The translations under genes were made by a program, and so were the position numbers. Positions 16,392 through 25,314 of a stretch of 64,000 bases of DNA are shown in pieces; within the stretch, counting starts at the first letter, position 1, and the number at the start of each line of letters is the position of its first letter. A model generated the notes under the pieces. That model was not told where the DNA came from and did no database searches. It was given only the letters and a program-made list of their open reading frames with translations. Source of the stretch: Candidatus Villigracilis proximus (lineage in GTDB: Bacteria; Chloroflexota; Anaerolineae; Anaerolineales; Villigracilaceae); the NCBI GenBank assembly GCA_016715195.1, contig JADKBB010000002.1:1-64000 (forward strand). The letters run 5' to 3'.

Positions 16392-17867
16392 TTACTTGTG
16401 TAAAATGACGGCTGTGTCGTCTTCGTATATAACGCGCCATTGCTGGTCGTTTTCCAAGGTTAGCGCCAGTGGGGAGTTGCTTTCTATGATCGCCCATTCA
16501 ATGTTGTGCTGTTCAAAAATTTCCTGCCAGCCATCTGTCAGTGTGAGTATGATTTCATATTGCATGGTGACCTCTCCCGTGACATCTGCCATGCTGTCGA
16601 TGAAAGTTAATTGCTCCGGCCATAGATGGAAGGCTATATAGCCGCCCCAGTTTAGATCGTTATACATTTTTCCTTGTTGTGGATTTTTTTTCAGCCATTC
16701 AACTGCTTGAACTGGAAACATGGGCTGAGTAAATTGATAGAAGATCTGTGCGAAACTGCTGGTGATTACGAAGGTGCTCAAAATGACCGTGGCAGTTACA
16801 GGCCATAATATTCCTGTGATCCTGCGTTCCACATTGTGAAGTGTCAGTTCAAGTCTTTCTACGAGACGGATCTTCTTTGTTTCAGAAAGAGTTTCAGCCA
16901 GTACAAATGGAGCGACTATGCCGTATAGGTGAATGTTGCGGACGGCGATCAAGCTCATGGCGCTGAAGCCTGCCAGCAGCAACCCTTGTGCTGCGGATAG
17001 CTTTTCTTTTTTGATGGCCAGCAAGAAAATGGAAATGACAAGCAGTCCTAAAAGTATGCGCATTTCGGGCATTTGAAAGTTGGGTGTGTTGGCTTCCAGC
17101 ATGCGTGACATTAAGTATTGATTGTTTACAAAGCCCAGGATGCCAACCCATGGTCCCACGCCGCCGGGATTTAATAAACTTGCCAGGGCAGATAGTATCA
17201 ACGCCAGCCAGATGTTCTTTCCGATGTCAGAAGTTGTGCTTGTGCGGTCGAGCAGGTAATCCATTGTCCAACCGACAGAGTATGCGAGCAGGACGAGGAT
17301 CCCGGCGATAAATTCACCATGCAAATTGCTCCACAATAACATTAAGACCGGGAACCTCCAGAGTGGAATTTTTTTGCCGCGCCGCAGATCATCTGACCAG
17401 ATAAGCCAGATCGCCAGTAAAAGCATGGACATTAAATGTGGTCGTGTGACCCAGTTTATGGATGTTGCAAATGCGCCCCAGGCTACGATGATCAATACTG
17501 GAATGCGGAGGTTTACTCTTGTTGATAAATTGCTGTAGATCAGGGTAAATGTGGATGCGATCAAGAGCGCGGAAAGTGCAATAACGCCAGCCAGACCCGT
17601 GTATAAATAGGTCACATAAAGAATTAAATCCGAAAGCCACTCAGAAGCATGTGAAACACTGTGTTGATTTAAATAAGGATGGATGAATAACTCAGTGGTG
17701 GGGACAGTTTGGTTTTCAAGAATGTATTTCCCGGTTAAGAGATGACGCGGAAAATCACCGTCCAGATTGAGCATTCGTTGTCCCAGCAGAAGGACTGCTA
17801 AAAAAATCGAAATAAAGAAAATATCCTGCAGCCTTGGCAGGAGTCGTAGAGGGAGGTTTGATTTCAT
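16392..17867 (-). CDS. Polytopic membrane protein, glycosyltransferase-like
   Basis: This 491-residue protein has about eleven membrane helices and a soluble C-terminal tail. NLDGDFPRHLLTGKYI and SHASEWLSDL in the first outer loop recall membrane glycosyltransferases with an acidic residue after helix 1. The tail (AVEWLKKNPQQGKMYNDLNWGG...) resembles tails of uncharacterised membrane proteins of this type. No definite family is recognised. It lies 24 bases from the GT39-like gene and 11 bases from the GT2 gene, so an operon is likely. Confidence 0.6.
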   Translation of the reverse strand: MKSNLPLRLLPRLQDIFFISIFLAVLLLGQRMLNLDGDFPRHLLTGKYILENQTVPTTELFIHPYLNQHSVSHASEWLSDLILYVTYLYTGLAGVIALSALLIASTFTLIYSNLSTRVNLRIPVLIIVAWGAFATSINWVTRPHLMSMLLLAIWLIWSDDLRRGKKIPLWRFPVLMLLWSNLHGEFIAGILVLLAYSVGWTMDYLLDRTSTTSDIGKNIWLALILSALASLLNPGGVGPWVGILGFVNNQYLMSRMLEANTPNFQMPEMRILLGLLVISIFLLAIKKEKLSAAQGLLLAGFSAMSLIAVRNIHLYGIVAPFVLAETLSETKKIRLVERLELTLHNVERRITGILWPVTATVILSTFVITSSFAQIFYQFTQPMFPVQAVEWLKKNPQQGKMYNDLNWGGYIAFHLWPEQLTFIDSMADVTGEVTMQYEIILTLTDGWQEIFEQHNIEWAIIESNSPLALTLENDQQWRVIYEDDTAVILHK

Positions 17868-17878
17868 GTGGATTCTCG

Positions 17879-19033
17879 TTATTTAAGTCTGGTATTTAAT
17901 ATGCTCAAAAAGAAACTGGCAAAGAATGTTTGAAACCCCAGCGTGGATAGCACTGCGCCTGGAATAACAAGACGCATGGAGAATGTCGGATCAATATTAC
18001 CGAAAAGATTTTCACCCCAGTAAATTAGCGCTCCAACCGAGCTGACGAATCCGAGCAGGATCATACCAAAACTGATCACAATGCCTTTTTCCAGACCGAT
18101 ATTTTTTACGAATTTATCTGTTAGATCATCTTTTGGCAATAGATCTGCGTTGACGCCAAAGACATAAGTGAAAAGGGAGAAAAGAACGGCTTGAACTCCC
18201 AGAATGATCAGGAACGCGGCATACATCAGGGTATTGATATCCAGGGTGATTCTTCCAATGTGCCTTGGCCCGCCAAGCAGGAACGCCGAGAGGAGAATGC
18301 CCAGTACGGTCAGCACGATGCCCGGGTAAAAGAATAACCAGCGCGGGCTGTAAAGCAGCAAAAATCTTAAGTGCCTCCAGCCATCCGTCCAGGTGCGGAG
18401 ATGCGGCGGACGTGTGCGTCCATCGGGATATAAAATAGTAGCAACTTCCTTTATTTTCAAGCCGCGCATGGTGGCTTTTACGATCATCTCGCTGGCAAAC
18501 TCCATGCCGGTGGTTTGCAGATTGAGTTTCAATATTGCATCTTTTCTGAAGGCGCGCAATCCGCAGTGGAAATCTCCGATGTCACTTTTGAAAAATAGCC
18601 GCGCGATGCCGCTCAACACAGGGTTGCCCAGATAGCGATGGAGAAAAGGCATCGCACCGCGCATAATTCCGCCCTTGAATCGATTTCCCATCACGAGATC
18701 ACAGCCTTCGTCTAGCGTGTTGATAAAATCCTGCAAATTGGAAAAATCATAGCTATCATCTGCATCCCCCATGATGATGTAATCACTTTGTGCCGCTTCA
18801 AATCCGCCCATTAACGCGCTTCCATATCCCTTTTGACTTACGTGAATCACCCGCGCTCCTGCGCGTTCGGCGATTTCCTGTGAGCCGTCTGTACTGCCAT
18901 TGTCTGCGACAATGATTTCGCCGATGATCTTTTCAGCCGCGAAAAAATGCCGTGCTTTTTTTATGCATATTTCCAGGGTTTCTGCTTCGTTCAGGCAGGG
19001 CATTACGATGGTGATACGTGGTGTGGTTTTCAT
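17879..19033 (-). CDS. Family 2 glycosyltransferase with C-terminal membrane region
   Basis: This 384-residue protein has a GT-A domain: ITIVMPCLNEAETLE, VADNGSTDGS, the DADDSYD metal motif and GNRFKGG. This pattern is close to dolichyl/polyprenyl-phosphate sugar synthases. Four membrane helices follow (from about residue 220). It would load a sugar on a polyprenyl phosphate, which could then serve the two neighbouring membrane transferases; this link is inference. The start at 19033 is chosen because the domain begins there; an upstream in-frame start at 19090 would add 19 unsupported residues. No clear ribosome site is seen. Confidence 0.85.
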   Translation of the reverse strand: MKTTPRITIVMPCLNEAETLEICIKKARHFFAAEKIIGEIIVADNGSTDGSQEIAERAGARVIHVSQKGYGSALMGGFEAAQSDYIIMGDADDSYDFSNLQDFINTLDEGCDLVMGNRFKGGIMRGAMPFLHRYLGNPVLSGIARLFFKSDIGDFHCGLRAFRKDAILKLNLQTTGMEFASEMIVKATMRGLKIKEVATILYPDGRTRPPHLRTWTDGWRHLRFLLLYSPRWLFFYPGIVLTVLGILLSAFLLGGPRHIGRITLDINTLMYAAFLIILGVQAVLFSLFTYVFGVNADLLPKDDLTDKFVKNIGLEKGIVISFGMILLGFVSSVGALIYWGENLFGNIDPTFSMRLVIPGAVLSTLGFQTFFASFFLSILNTRLK

Positions 19034-19100
19034 ATTTGATCGCCCGTTTTTTCGCTCTAAATGAAGTGGACTTAAAAAGAAGTTGCGCAATTGTAGCAGA

Positions 19101-19135
19101 AAAACAGCCCCTGATATTTCATCAGAGGCTGTTTT
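19101..19135 (-). terminator. Intrinsic terminator of rpoD
   Basis: AAAACAGCCCCTGAT pairs with ATCAGAGGCTGTTTT with one mismatch. Read on the minus strand it ends in a T-run, ten bases after the rpoD stop. Confidence 0.8.
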
Positions 19136-19144
19136 ATCTTTTAT

Positions 19145-20374
19145 TTATTCGCCTAAATAATCGCGTAATTTTCTGCGAATAGACGGGTGGCGCAGGCGGC
19201 TTAGGGCTTGTGCTTCGATCTGTCTCACGCGTTCACGTGTGACGCCCATCTTGCGGCCTACTTCTTCGAGGGTGTAGGCTTGTCCATCGAGCAGGCCGTA
19301 ACGCAATTGCAAAATACGGACTTCGCGCGGCGGCAAGCCGTTTAACACTTCGCCGAGGTGTTCACGCAATAGGTTATAGGTGGCGGTTTCATCGGGTGGT
19401 GGAGCCTCATCGTCTTCAATGAAGTCACCGAGCACAGAATCTTCTTCGTCATCTGTGGGTGTTTCCAGTGAAAGCGGACGGCGCGCCACCTGAATCATAT
19501 TTTCAACTTTTTTGGGCGGCACATCCAGCGCAACGGCTAACTCGTCCACGCTGGGCTCACGGCCAAGGCGTTGTGTGAGTTGATGTTGCACACGCAGGAG
19601 TTTGTTGATCTGGTCTCCCATGTGTACCGGCACACGGATGGTGCGTCCCTGATCGGCGATGGCGCGCGTTACTGCCTGACGAATCCACCAGGTGGCGTAG
19701 GTCGAGAACTTATGTCCACGGCGGTAGTCAAACTTTTTGGTCGCGCGGATCAGACCAATATTGCCTTCCTGAATCAAATCCAGGAAAGGTACGCCGCGTC
19801 CCATATATTTTTTGGCAACCGAGATCACAAGGCGTGAGTTGGCAGTGATGAGATGTTCACGTCCGGCCCAGCCATCTTCAATGGCCTGACGAAGTTCCAT
19901 TCTACGTTTGGGGGCAACGTTGCCATGCGCGAGTTCTTCACGGGCGGTACGTCCGCGTTCAATGCGCTGGGCCAATTGCACTTCTTCCACAGCTGTCAAC
20001 AGCGGCACACGGCTGACCTCTTTGAGGTACAAGCCAATCGTGTCATCGGTGTCAATGTTTGCCAGATAATCATCGAGTGAAAGATCAGGCGCTTCGGGTT
20101 CTGCTTCGCCGCTTTCTTCCACCGCAACCAATTCATCTTCTGTTGGTTCGGGCATGACCGGGTCTTCCATGAAAGGAATGCCCGCGCTTAAGAGCGCCGA
20201 AAATGCTTCTTCGAGTTGTTCCACATCCTGCTCTGCTTCAGGGAAGAAGTGCAAAATGTCGTCAAGTGTTACGTATGATTTTTGGCGGCCAAGTTCTATC
20301 AGCCGCGCTATGGCGGGGAATTCTTCTTCGTCGTCAACAATCAAAATTTTCTCTACATCCATTAATACATCCAA
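19145..20374 (-). CDS. rpoD: Primary RNA polymerase sigma factor (RpoD/SigA family)
   Basis: This 409-residue protein contains region 1.1 (LIELGRQKSYVTLDDILHFF), region 1.2 (DTIGLYLKEVSRVPLLT), region 2 with NIGLIRATKKFDYRRG and TYATWWIRQAVTRA, and region 4 with EEVGRKMGVTRERVRQIE. These direct promoter recognition at -10 and -35. Regions 1.2-4 are complete, so it is a full group 1 or group 2 factor. The very N-terminus (EKILIVDDEEEF) looks like the first strand of a receiver domain, but no receiver follows. A second possible start codon is at 20362. Confidence 0.93.
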   Translation of the reverse strand: MDVLMDVEKILIVDDEEEFPAIARLIELGRQKSYVTLDDILHFFPEAEQDVEQLEEAFSALLSAGIPFMEDPVMPEPTEDELVAVEESGEAEPEAPDLSLDDYLANIDTDDTIGLYLKEVSRVPLLTAVEEVQLAQRIERGRTAREELAHGNVAPKRRMELRQAIEDGWAGREHLITANSRLVISVAKKYMGRGVPFLDLIQEGNIGLIRATKKFDYRRGHKFSTYATWWIRQAVTRAIADQGRTIRVPVHMGDQINKLLRVQHQLTQRLGREPSVDELAVALDVPPKKVENMIQVARRPLSLETPTDDEEDSVLGDFIEDDEAPPPDETATYNLLREHLGEVLNGLPPREVRILQLRYGLLDGQAYTLEEVGRKMGVTRERVRQIEAQALSRLRHPSIRRKLRDYLGE

Positions 20375-20476
20375 CTTTCAAGAATTTTTTATAAACACAA
20401 TGCAAAATCAGAATACACTTTTTTAACATCAAAAGCAATACTTTGTCACTTTTCAGATGCTTTGCAATGCTGTTGT

Positions 20477-20514
20477 ATTACGGCTGTCTGAATATTCGTC
20501 CAGACAGCCGTAAT
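20477..20514 (-). terminator. Strong hairpin after the Gld/DUF4340 operon
   Basis: ATTACGGCTGTCTG pairs perfectly with CAGACAGCCGTAAT around a ten-base loop. It follows the DUF4340 gene end by 13 bases. It lacks a clear T-run on the minus strand, so termination strength is uncertain. Confidence 0.55.
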
Positions 20515-20526
20515 TGAAATCACCTT

Positions 20527-21291
20527 TTAGGGCGTTGGGGTTACGGGCACTTCGGGTGTAGACTCTGCTTCAGTAGCAGGAACAGGCGTCTCGGTCGCTG
20601 GAAGCGGGGTGGGCGTTGGAGTATTCAAATAGGGCGGAAAAAATCCGAGCTGCAATAGTGAGTCGATTCCGCTTAAGTCTGTGATCGCCATTTGATCTTT
20701 ATCAATGCGCACATAGTAGCCGCTGTTGGTTGGTGTGCTGTCTCCAATTTCAAGCGTATGTGTTTTGCCGCCGTCAAATACAATTGTGATCGTGAAGGCG
20801 GGATTTTCCAGACCAAAGATACTGGGTTTTCCATTTTCTATTGGACTCAGAATTCGTAAGGCGGATATTTGACTCGCGGCCGCTTCAGCCAGTCCCTGAT
20901 TTGCTTCTGCTTCAATGGGCAGTTCCACCGCCCAGACATTTTCTGCGTTACGTGCAATTCTGACGGTTTCGCCGCCTTCAGCAGGTTTGACTTCAATGCT
21001 CGCAGGAATGCCCTCTGTTGCCGCAAACATGACAACAGGTGCGCTTACAGGAGTTTCATCAACAACGAGGGTAGCCGGATCCTGCTCGCGATTAATATAA
21101 AAGGTGAAGCCGATCAATACGGCCAGGACAAGGATGGTGATCCATGTGCCAGCGCGGAAGAGGGGCCGCTCTTGTTTTATGATCGATGACTCTTTGCGTG
21201 TTGCAACTGCTTTTACTTTTGTCTTTGCTGCCTTTGCAGGCGCGGCGGCGCGGGTTGGTGTTTTTTTTGTAGATGTTGTTTTGCCTGCCAT
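20527..21291 (-). CDS. DUF4340-like membrane-anchored protein
   Basis: This 254-residue protein has a basic, Ala/Lys/Thr-rich N-terminus, one membrane helix (about 47-66, WITILVLAVLIGFTFYI), a domain with WAVELPIEAEA and FGLENPAFTITI, and a Thr/Pro-rich tail. This order fits the DUF4340 family, which often sits next to Gld-type ABC transporters as here. It overlaps or abuts the GldG-like gene by a few bases and belongs to the same operon. The function is unknown. Confidence 0.7.
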   Translation of the reverse strand: MAGKTTSTKKTPTRAAAPAKAAKTKVKAVATRKESSIIKQERPLFRAGTWITILVLAVLIGFTFYINREQDPATLVVDETPVSAPVVMFAATEGIPASIEVKPAEGGETVRIARNAENVWAVELPIEAEANQGLAEAAASQISALRILSPIENGKPSIFGLENPAFTITIVFDGGKTHTLEIGDSTPTNSGYYVRIDKDQMAITDLSGIDSLLQLGFFPPYLNTPTPTPLPATETPVPATEAESTPEVPVTPTP

Positions 21292-21294
21292 GGT

Positions 21295-22899
21295 TTAGCC
21301 CTTCCTTCGGCGCGAGAGCCACGAAGAGACGCCAAAGAATACTGCGAGTCCGGGGAGGACAAAGATCGTCAGGATCACCATGAGAACGAGCTGCCAGTTT
21401 TCGACCGGCTGGAGAGTGCGTGTAATTGGCTGGGGCGGATTGATGTTGATCAGGTTTTCCTGTTCGGCTGCCCAGTCTACTGAGTTAATGAACATGTTGC
21501 CGTTGCCGTATGCATCGAAGATTTCATCGGTGGCAAAAATGGAATTACCAAAGACGATTACGCGTCCTTTTGTGGCAGTGTTTTCGCCAGCCACAGCCAG
21601 ATTTAATGGTCCGGGGATGTCGCTTTCAGAGAAAGCGGGTGTTTCCTCTGCGACAAGTTCCGTTTCACCCCACGAATTTTCTGTGGTCATGATGATGCCG
21701 GTTTGGACAATGTTTTCCTTTGGTTCGCCAATGCTGATACTTCGCGCTTGCGGGAGGATCACAATGTAATTTTCGGTCAGGTTTTGTGTAATAGGATGGT
21801 CATTGTATTGCGATGAGACCGCCTGGAATGGGTTCTGTGTGTTCACCAGATCGATGACCACATCGTCATTAAGCGTGATGCCCCAGTCGGAAGTTAAATA
21901 TTTTGCGAGAGGGTCAGGGGTGGCACCAAACTCAGTGGAGATCAATGGGTCTTCCATCACGACCAGCGCGCCGCCTGCATCGACATATTTTTTGAGCAGG
22001 GCAACCTCTCCGCTGCTGACGGGTTTCATTGGCCCGGCAATGATGATGGCAAGCGCATCTTCAGGGATGCTGTTGGTGGAGATCAAATCGAGTGTGTTGA
22101 CCGTGTAATTCTTTGATTCAAGTGTTCTTTTTGCAACCGAGAAACTGATTTCACCTGATTCGAGTGGAGGCTCGCCATGTCCTTGCAGGAAGTACACTGT
22201 GCGTGCTTCGGGGCTGATCAGGCGGATGATGGTTATGGTCAGTTCGCTTTCGCTGGCAAAGGATGCGATCTCTTTTGTTTCGCCCATTTGCAGCAATATC
22301 TTTCCGTCGCCGGTAACGCCTGCTTCACGCGCAGCGACAGGGTCGAGGTCTGGGTTTACAAAGCGATAGTCAAATTTGCCATTGCTGTTGGTCTTGAATT
22401 TCAACAGTAATTCTTCTGCACTGCTGGGGTCAAGGCTTGTGGTATAGAATGCAATGGCTGTGACTTTGTCCGGTAGAGTTGCGAGGGTTTTCAGAGTTTC
22501 AGGAGCAAGCGTGTTCGTTTGGTCTTCGGTCATATCCCATGGGGCGCCGAGAAAACCCGGATTTTGAAAGGCAAGCACATTAACTACGATAATGATGCCG
22601 AGAAATGCCAGAGTGATGATCAGCGAATTGGAACCGTAGCGTGCCTGGCGTCCGGAAAGGAAACGGCGGATCGTGTCAGGCATCAAAAGCGCGTATGCCA
22701 GAAGTCCAATTAAAGTGAGGGCTGCACTGATCTGCAATGCCAGATTGATCGTATCTGGATTTTCGGGAGTGAACATTTCTGCCGCGGCCATTCCTTTAAC
22801 GACACCGATCAGGCCGGTTGAAACACAGGCGATCAGGGCAACGATCAGGCCGATAACGGCGTATTTCGCGTTTGGATTTTTCTTATTTTTTGGAGCCAT
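21295..22899 (-). CDS. GldG-like ABC-associated membrane protein
   Basis: This 534-residue protein has helices near the N-terminus (three, about residues 12-110) and one at the C-terminus. In between lies a large domain outside the membrane, of the type found in GldG and related ABC systems (TLATLPDKVTAIAFYT, VYFLQGHGEPPLES, GGALVVMEDPL). The start at 22899 is preferred because it forms TAATG with the permease stop and GGAG lies nine bases upstream; another ATG is at 22908. It likely forms one complex with the ATPase and permease. Confidence 0.82.
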   Translation of the reverse strand: MAPKNKKNPNAKYAVIGLIVALIACVSTGLIGVVKGMAAAEMFTPENPDTINLALQISAALTLIGLLAYALLMPDTIRRFLSGRQARYGSNSLIITLAFLGIIIVVNVLAFQNPGFLGAPWDMTEDQTNTLAPETLKTLATLPDKVTAIAFYTTSLDPSSAEELLLKFKTNSNGKFDYRFVNPDLDPVAAREAGVTGDGKILLQMGETKEIASFASESELTITIIRLISPEARTVYFLQGHGEPPLESGEISFSVAKRTLESKNYTVNTLDLISTNSIPEDALAIIIAGPMKPVSSGEVALLKKYVDAGGALVVMEDPLISTEFGATPDPLAKYLTSDWGITLNDDVVIDLVNTQNPFQAVSSQYNDHPITQNLTENYIVILPQARSISIGEPKENIVQTGIIMTTENSWGETELVAEETPAFSESDIPGPLNLAVAGENTATKGRVIVFGNSIFATDEIFDAYGNGNMFINSVDWAAEQENLININPPQPITRTLQPVENWQLVLMVILTIFVLPGLAVFFGVSSWLSRRRKG

Positions 22900-23642
22900 T
22901 AGCGCCATCTCCGAATTTCAATTGCGGTGGAGCCGGTGAACAGGCCCAGCGCAGTCAGACTTAGAAAATAAACAATATCTCCAAGATTTATGGTTCCACG
23001 ATTCATGGAGTTGAAGAAGTGTGTGCTAAAACTAAGATAGTCGAAAAACTCTCCGCCTTTTTGCAGTAAGCTGGCCGGAATGCCTATGAAAAAAGTCAGG
23101 AATATGAACAGACCAAAGGTAATGAAGAATGCGGCGAATTGATTGGTGAAAATGGCTGAAATGCCCACGCCGAGCGCGATCAATGTGCTGGCGAAAAGCA
23201 TAAGCCCGAGATAAGATGAAAGCACTACGCGCCAGTCAAGCCCGGGGGAAATAAAATTGTCCATAATGATCGGGTAGACCAGAGTCACGGCTGTCAGTGT
23301 TAGTACATACAGGAAAGCGCCCAACCATTTGCCGACCACCAGTTCAATATCTCGTACTGGCGCAGTGAGCATTAGTTCGAGCGTGCCCATGCGGGCTTCA
23401 TCTGAGATCAAGCGCATGGTTAGGATCGGAATGGAAATCGTGAGAAGAAATGAAAACCACCAGGTGATCTGTTCATTGGTGGGGGCGGGGCCGCCATACA
23501 GGGCCTGTCCTGAGCTGAAGAACATGATGGCTGAAAAATAAACGCCAAGGATCAGCAGGATCACAAATCCGATGACATACGCCAGCGGACTGCTAAAGTA
23601 ATTATCGTATTCGCGTTTTGCGATCGTCCAAATATTATTCAT
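22899..23642 (-). CDS. ABC-2 type permease (GldF-like)
   Basis: This 247-residue protein has six membrane helices. SDEARMGTLELMLTAPVRDIELVVGKWLGAF is the typical coupling segment of ABC-2 permeases of the GldF/NosY kind. It sits between the ATPase (11 bases upstream) and the GldG-like gene (TAATG overlap), so the transporter is complete. The exported substrate is unknown. Confidence 0.88.
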   Translation of the reverse strand: MNNIWTIAKREYDNYFSSPLAYVIGFVILLILGVYFSAIMFFSSGQALYGGPAPTNEQITWWFSFLLTISIPILTMRLISDEARMGTLELMLTAPVRDIELVVGKWLGAFLYVLTLTAVTLVYPIIMDNFISPGLDWRVVLSSYLGLMLFASTLIALGVGISAIFTNQFAAFFITFGLFIFLTFFIGIPASLLQKGGEFFDYLSFSTHFFNSMNRGTINLGDIVYFLSLTALGLFTGSTAIEIRRWR

Positions 23643-23653
23643 GGAATTCCTCT

Positions 23654-24580
23654 TTATTTCTTTTTGGAATCGGAGCCAGTGAGTTCGAGGAAGATTTCCT
23701 CAAGGCTCATGCCGAGCGGGCGCAATTCGATCAGATCATAGCCTGAATTGATGACCTGCTTGGCCACCTCGGGACGAACATCCTTGCCGGAGGCAAACTC
23801 AAATTCAACAGAGCCATCTTCCTTGGTTTCCACGCCTTGCACACCTTTAACCAGTTTGACGGTTTTCGCAAGTTCATCGGCTTCACCGCGTACACGCAGC
23901 ATGACACGTTCCGCGCCGATCAGACGAGCCTGTAGATTCTCAGTCGTATCTTCCGCGACGATCTTGCCTTTATTGATAATAAGTACACGGTCGCAGATAT
24001 TTTGGGCTTCGTTCAAAAGATGGGTTGAAAGTAATACAGTGCGTTCCTTGCCGATCTCGCGGATCAACTCACGGACTTCCACAACCTGGCCTGGGTCAAG
24101 GCCAATCGTGGGCTCATCAAGGATCAACACTTCGGGTCTGTGCATCAACGCCTGAGCAAGCCCAACACGCTGGCGCATACCCTTTGAAAGGTTACCGATA
24201 TATCCATTGGCGCGATCGCTCAAGCCAACTCGATCCAACACTTCATCTACACGGTCTTCCACATTCGGGATTCTGCGCAGGTCACCCATGAACTTCAAAT
24301 AATCAAAAACAACCATGTCTGTATACAGCGGCACGGTTTCAGGCAGATACCCTACACGTTTACGAACCTCAAGCGATTCTTCCACCACATCATAGCCAGC
24401 CACGATCGCTTCGCCATCTGTAGGCGGCATGTAACCGGTCAGGATGCGCATGGTTGTGGTTTTCCCAGCGCCGTTTGGGCCGAGAAAGCCTACGATCTCA
24501 CCCTGCTGAGCATCGAAGTTTAGGTTGTGAATGGCGCGGCGTGCGCCGTAGTCCTTTGTAAGACCACTAACTTTGATCAT
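23654..24580 (-). CDS. ABC transporter ATP-binding protein (GldA-like)
   Basis: This 308-residue ATPase has Walker A GPNGAGKTTT, signature LSKGMRQRVGLAQAL, Walker B VLILDEPT and the H-loop LLSTHLLNEA, followed by a C-terminal domain of about 85 residues. It powers the ABC-2 permease encoded next. The start at 24580 is chosen because GGAGAGG lies just upstream; the in-frame ATG at 24595 overlaps that ribosome site. Confidence 0.92.
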   Translation of the reverse strand: MIKVSGLTKDYGARRAIHNLNFDAQQGEIVGFLGPNGAGKTTTMRILTGYMPPTDGEAIVAGYDVVEESLEVRKRVGYLPETVPLYTDMVVFDYLKFMGDLRRIPNVEDRVDEVLDRVGLSDRANGYIGNLSKGMRQRVGLAQALMHRPEVLILDEPTIGLDPGQVVEVRELIREIGKERTVLLSTHLLNEAQNICDRVLIINKGKIVAEDTTENLQARLIGAERVMLRVRGEADELAKTVKLVKGVQGVETKEDGSVEFEFASGKDVRPEVAKQVINSGYDLIELRPLGMSLEEIFLELTGSDSKKK

Positions 24581-24626
24581 TGCCTCTCCTTGCAATAAGA
24601 TTTAATAAAATGGGTTTTTGCCAAAC

Positions 24627-24656
24627 AAAAGGCACAGCCTGTAGGCGGTGCCTTTT
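24627..24656 (-). promoter_or_regulatory. Terminator-like hairpin in the Gld operon leader (attenuator candidate)
   Basis: AAAAGGCAC pairs with GTGCCTTTT around a loop with a further GCC/GGC pair. On the minus strand the stem ends in TTTTGTTT. It lies between the promoter (24675-24704) and the ATPase start at 24580, so read-through may be controlled. Confidence 0.6.
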
Positions 24657-24674
24657 CATTTATGACTGCTGATT

Positions 24675-24704
24675 ACTATACAATATCTCGTCTCGCAAAG
24701 TCAA
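24675..24704 (-). promoter_or_regulatory. Sigma-70 type promoter of the Gld operon
   Basis: On the minus strand TTGACT (24704-24699), an 18-base spacer and TATAGT (24680-24675) match the consensus at five of six bases each. The predicted transcript start is near 24668, giving a leader of about 88 bases. Confidence 0.65.
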
Positions 24705-24968
24705 GCGGGTATGCATCTTCTAATCTAATCTTAATATTCAAAATGGCCGATGCACGACAAAATTCTATCAAACAGATGCCGCCACATAGAACCTTCAGCA
24801 GACATAATTTCTGTGGATGTTGACCCGTTTACTAAGATTCACTGCATAGCAGACATTTTGTGACCTGGCAACGCTGACCAAATATAATTCCGCTTCAATC
24901 GGGACTTTGTGCCGGGTACGGCGACACCAGTTGACCGCCAGGGCAGGCATGTATTCAAGCAGGTTGAC

Positions 24969-25220
24969 GCGTTAAAAGTCTTTTGACTTTGAGAAAGCCG
25001 TGGCCGAAAACATATGGTTATTGCAAAGTCCGTTGACAGACTCTTGGTTTTATGGGGTAGGCTCAACGGCTCAACTCGAAAAGTGCGAATTGAGCAAGTT
25101 TTCGCGGAACTCAATAAAAAATTCGCGTCACACCTGCACTGGCGTGCGGCGCAAGTGTTCGCTTTTTCGCGAAATTCGCGTTAAGGTTTTTTTGACTTTG
25201 CTACAGCCATGGACGAAAAC
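24969..25220. repeat. Imperfect direct repeat, two 43-base copies
   Basis: Copies at 24969-25011 and 25178-25220 agree at 34 of 43 bases by my count, sharing GCGTTAA, TTTGACTTTG and CGAAAAC. Weaker similarity continues to a TTTTATGGRGTAG element in each. Only the second copy ends in TATAAT. Confidence 0.6.
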
Positions 25221-25230
25221 GCTTATGTAC

Positions 25231-25258
25231 TTGCTTAATTTTATGGAGTAGATATAAT
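25231..25258 (+). promoter_or_regulatory. Candidate promoter of the lipoprotein gene
   Basis: TTGCTT (25231-25236), a 16-base spacer and a perfect TATAAT (25253-25258) lie 57 bases before the start codon. Confidence 0.5.
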
Positions 25259-25314
25259 TTCATTACTTGGTGAGGTTTACTTGCCCGGAATATCAAAATA
25301 GTGGAGAGTTATAT

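Larger units (their letters stand above)
24596..25314. other. Long intergenic region with promoters, leader hairpin and direct repeats
   Basis: About 720 bases separate the divergent Gld operon and the lipoprotein gene. No gene is convincing here; the two short open frames lack family features. The left side holds the Gld promoter and hairpin. The middle (24840-24960) has no recognised features. The right side has an imperfect direct repeat (24969-25011 and 25178-25220) and several TTCGCG units. The lipoprotein promoter is at 25231-25258. Confidence 0.6.

Noticed and set aside
24839..25114. Open frame of about 91 codons on the minus strand in the long intergenic region
   Set aside because: It has no ribosome site, no recognised motif and lies across the repeat region; codon use is unlike the neighbours.
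25000..25251. Open frame of about 83 codons on the plus strand in the same region
   Set aside because: It overlaps the direct repeats and lacks a ribosome site; the sequence looks random.
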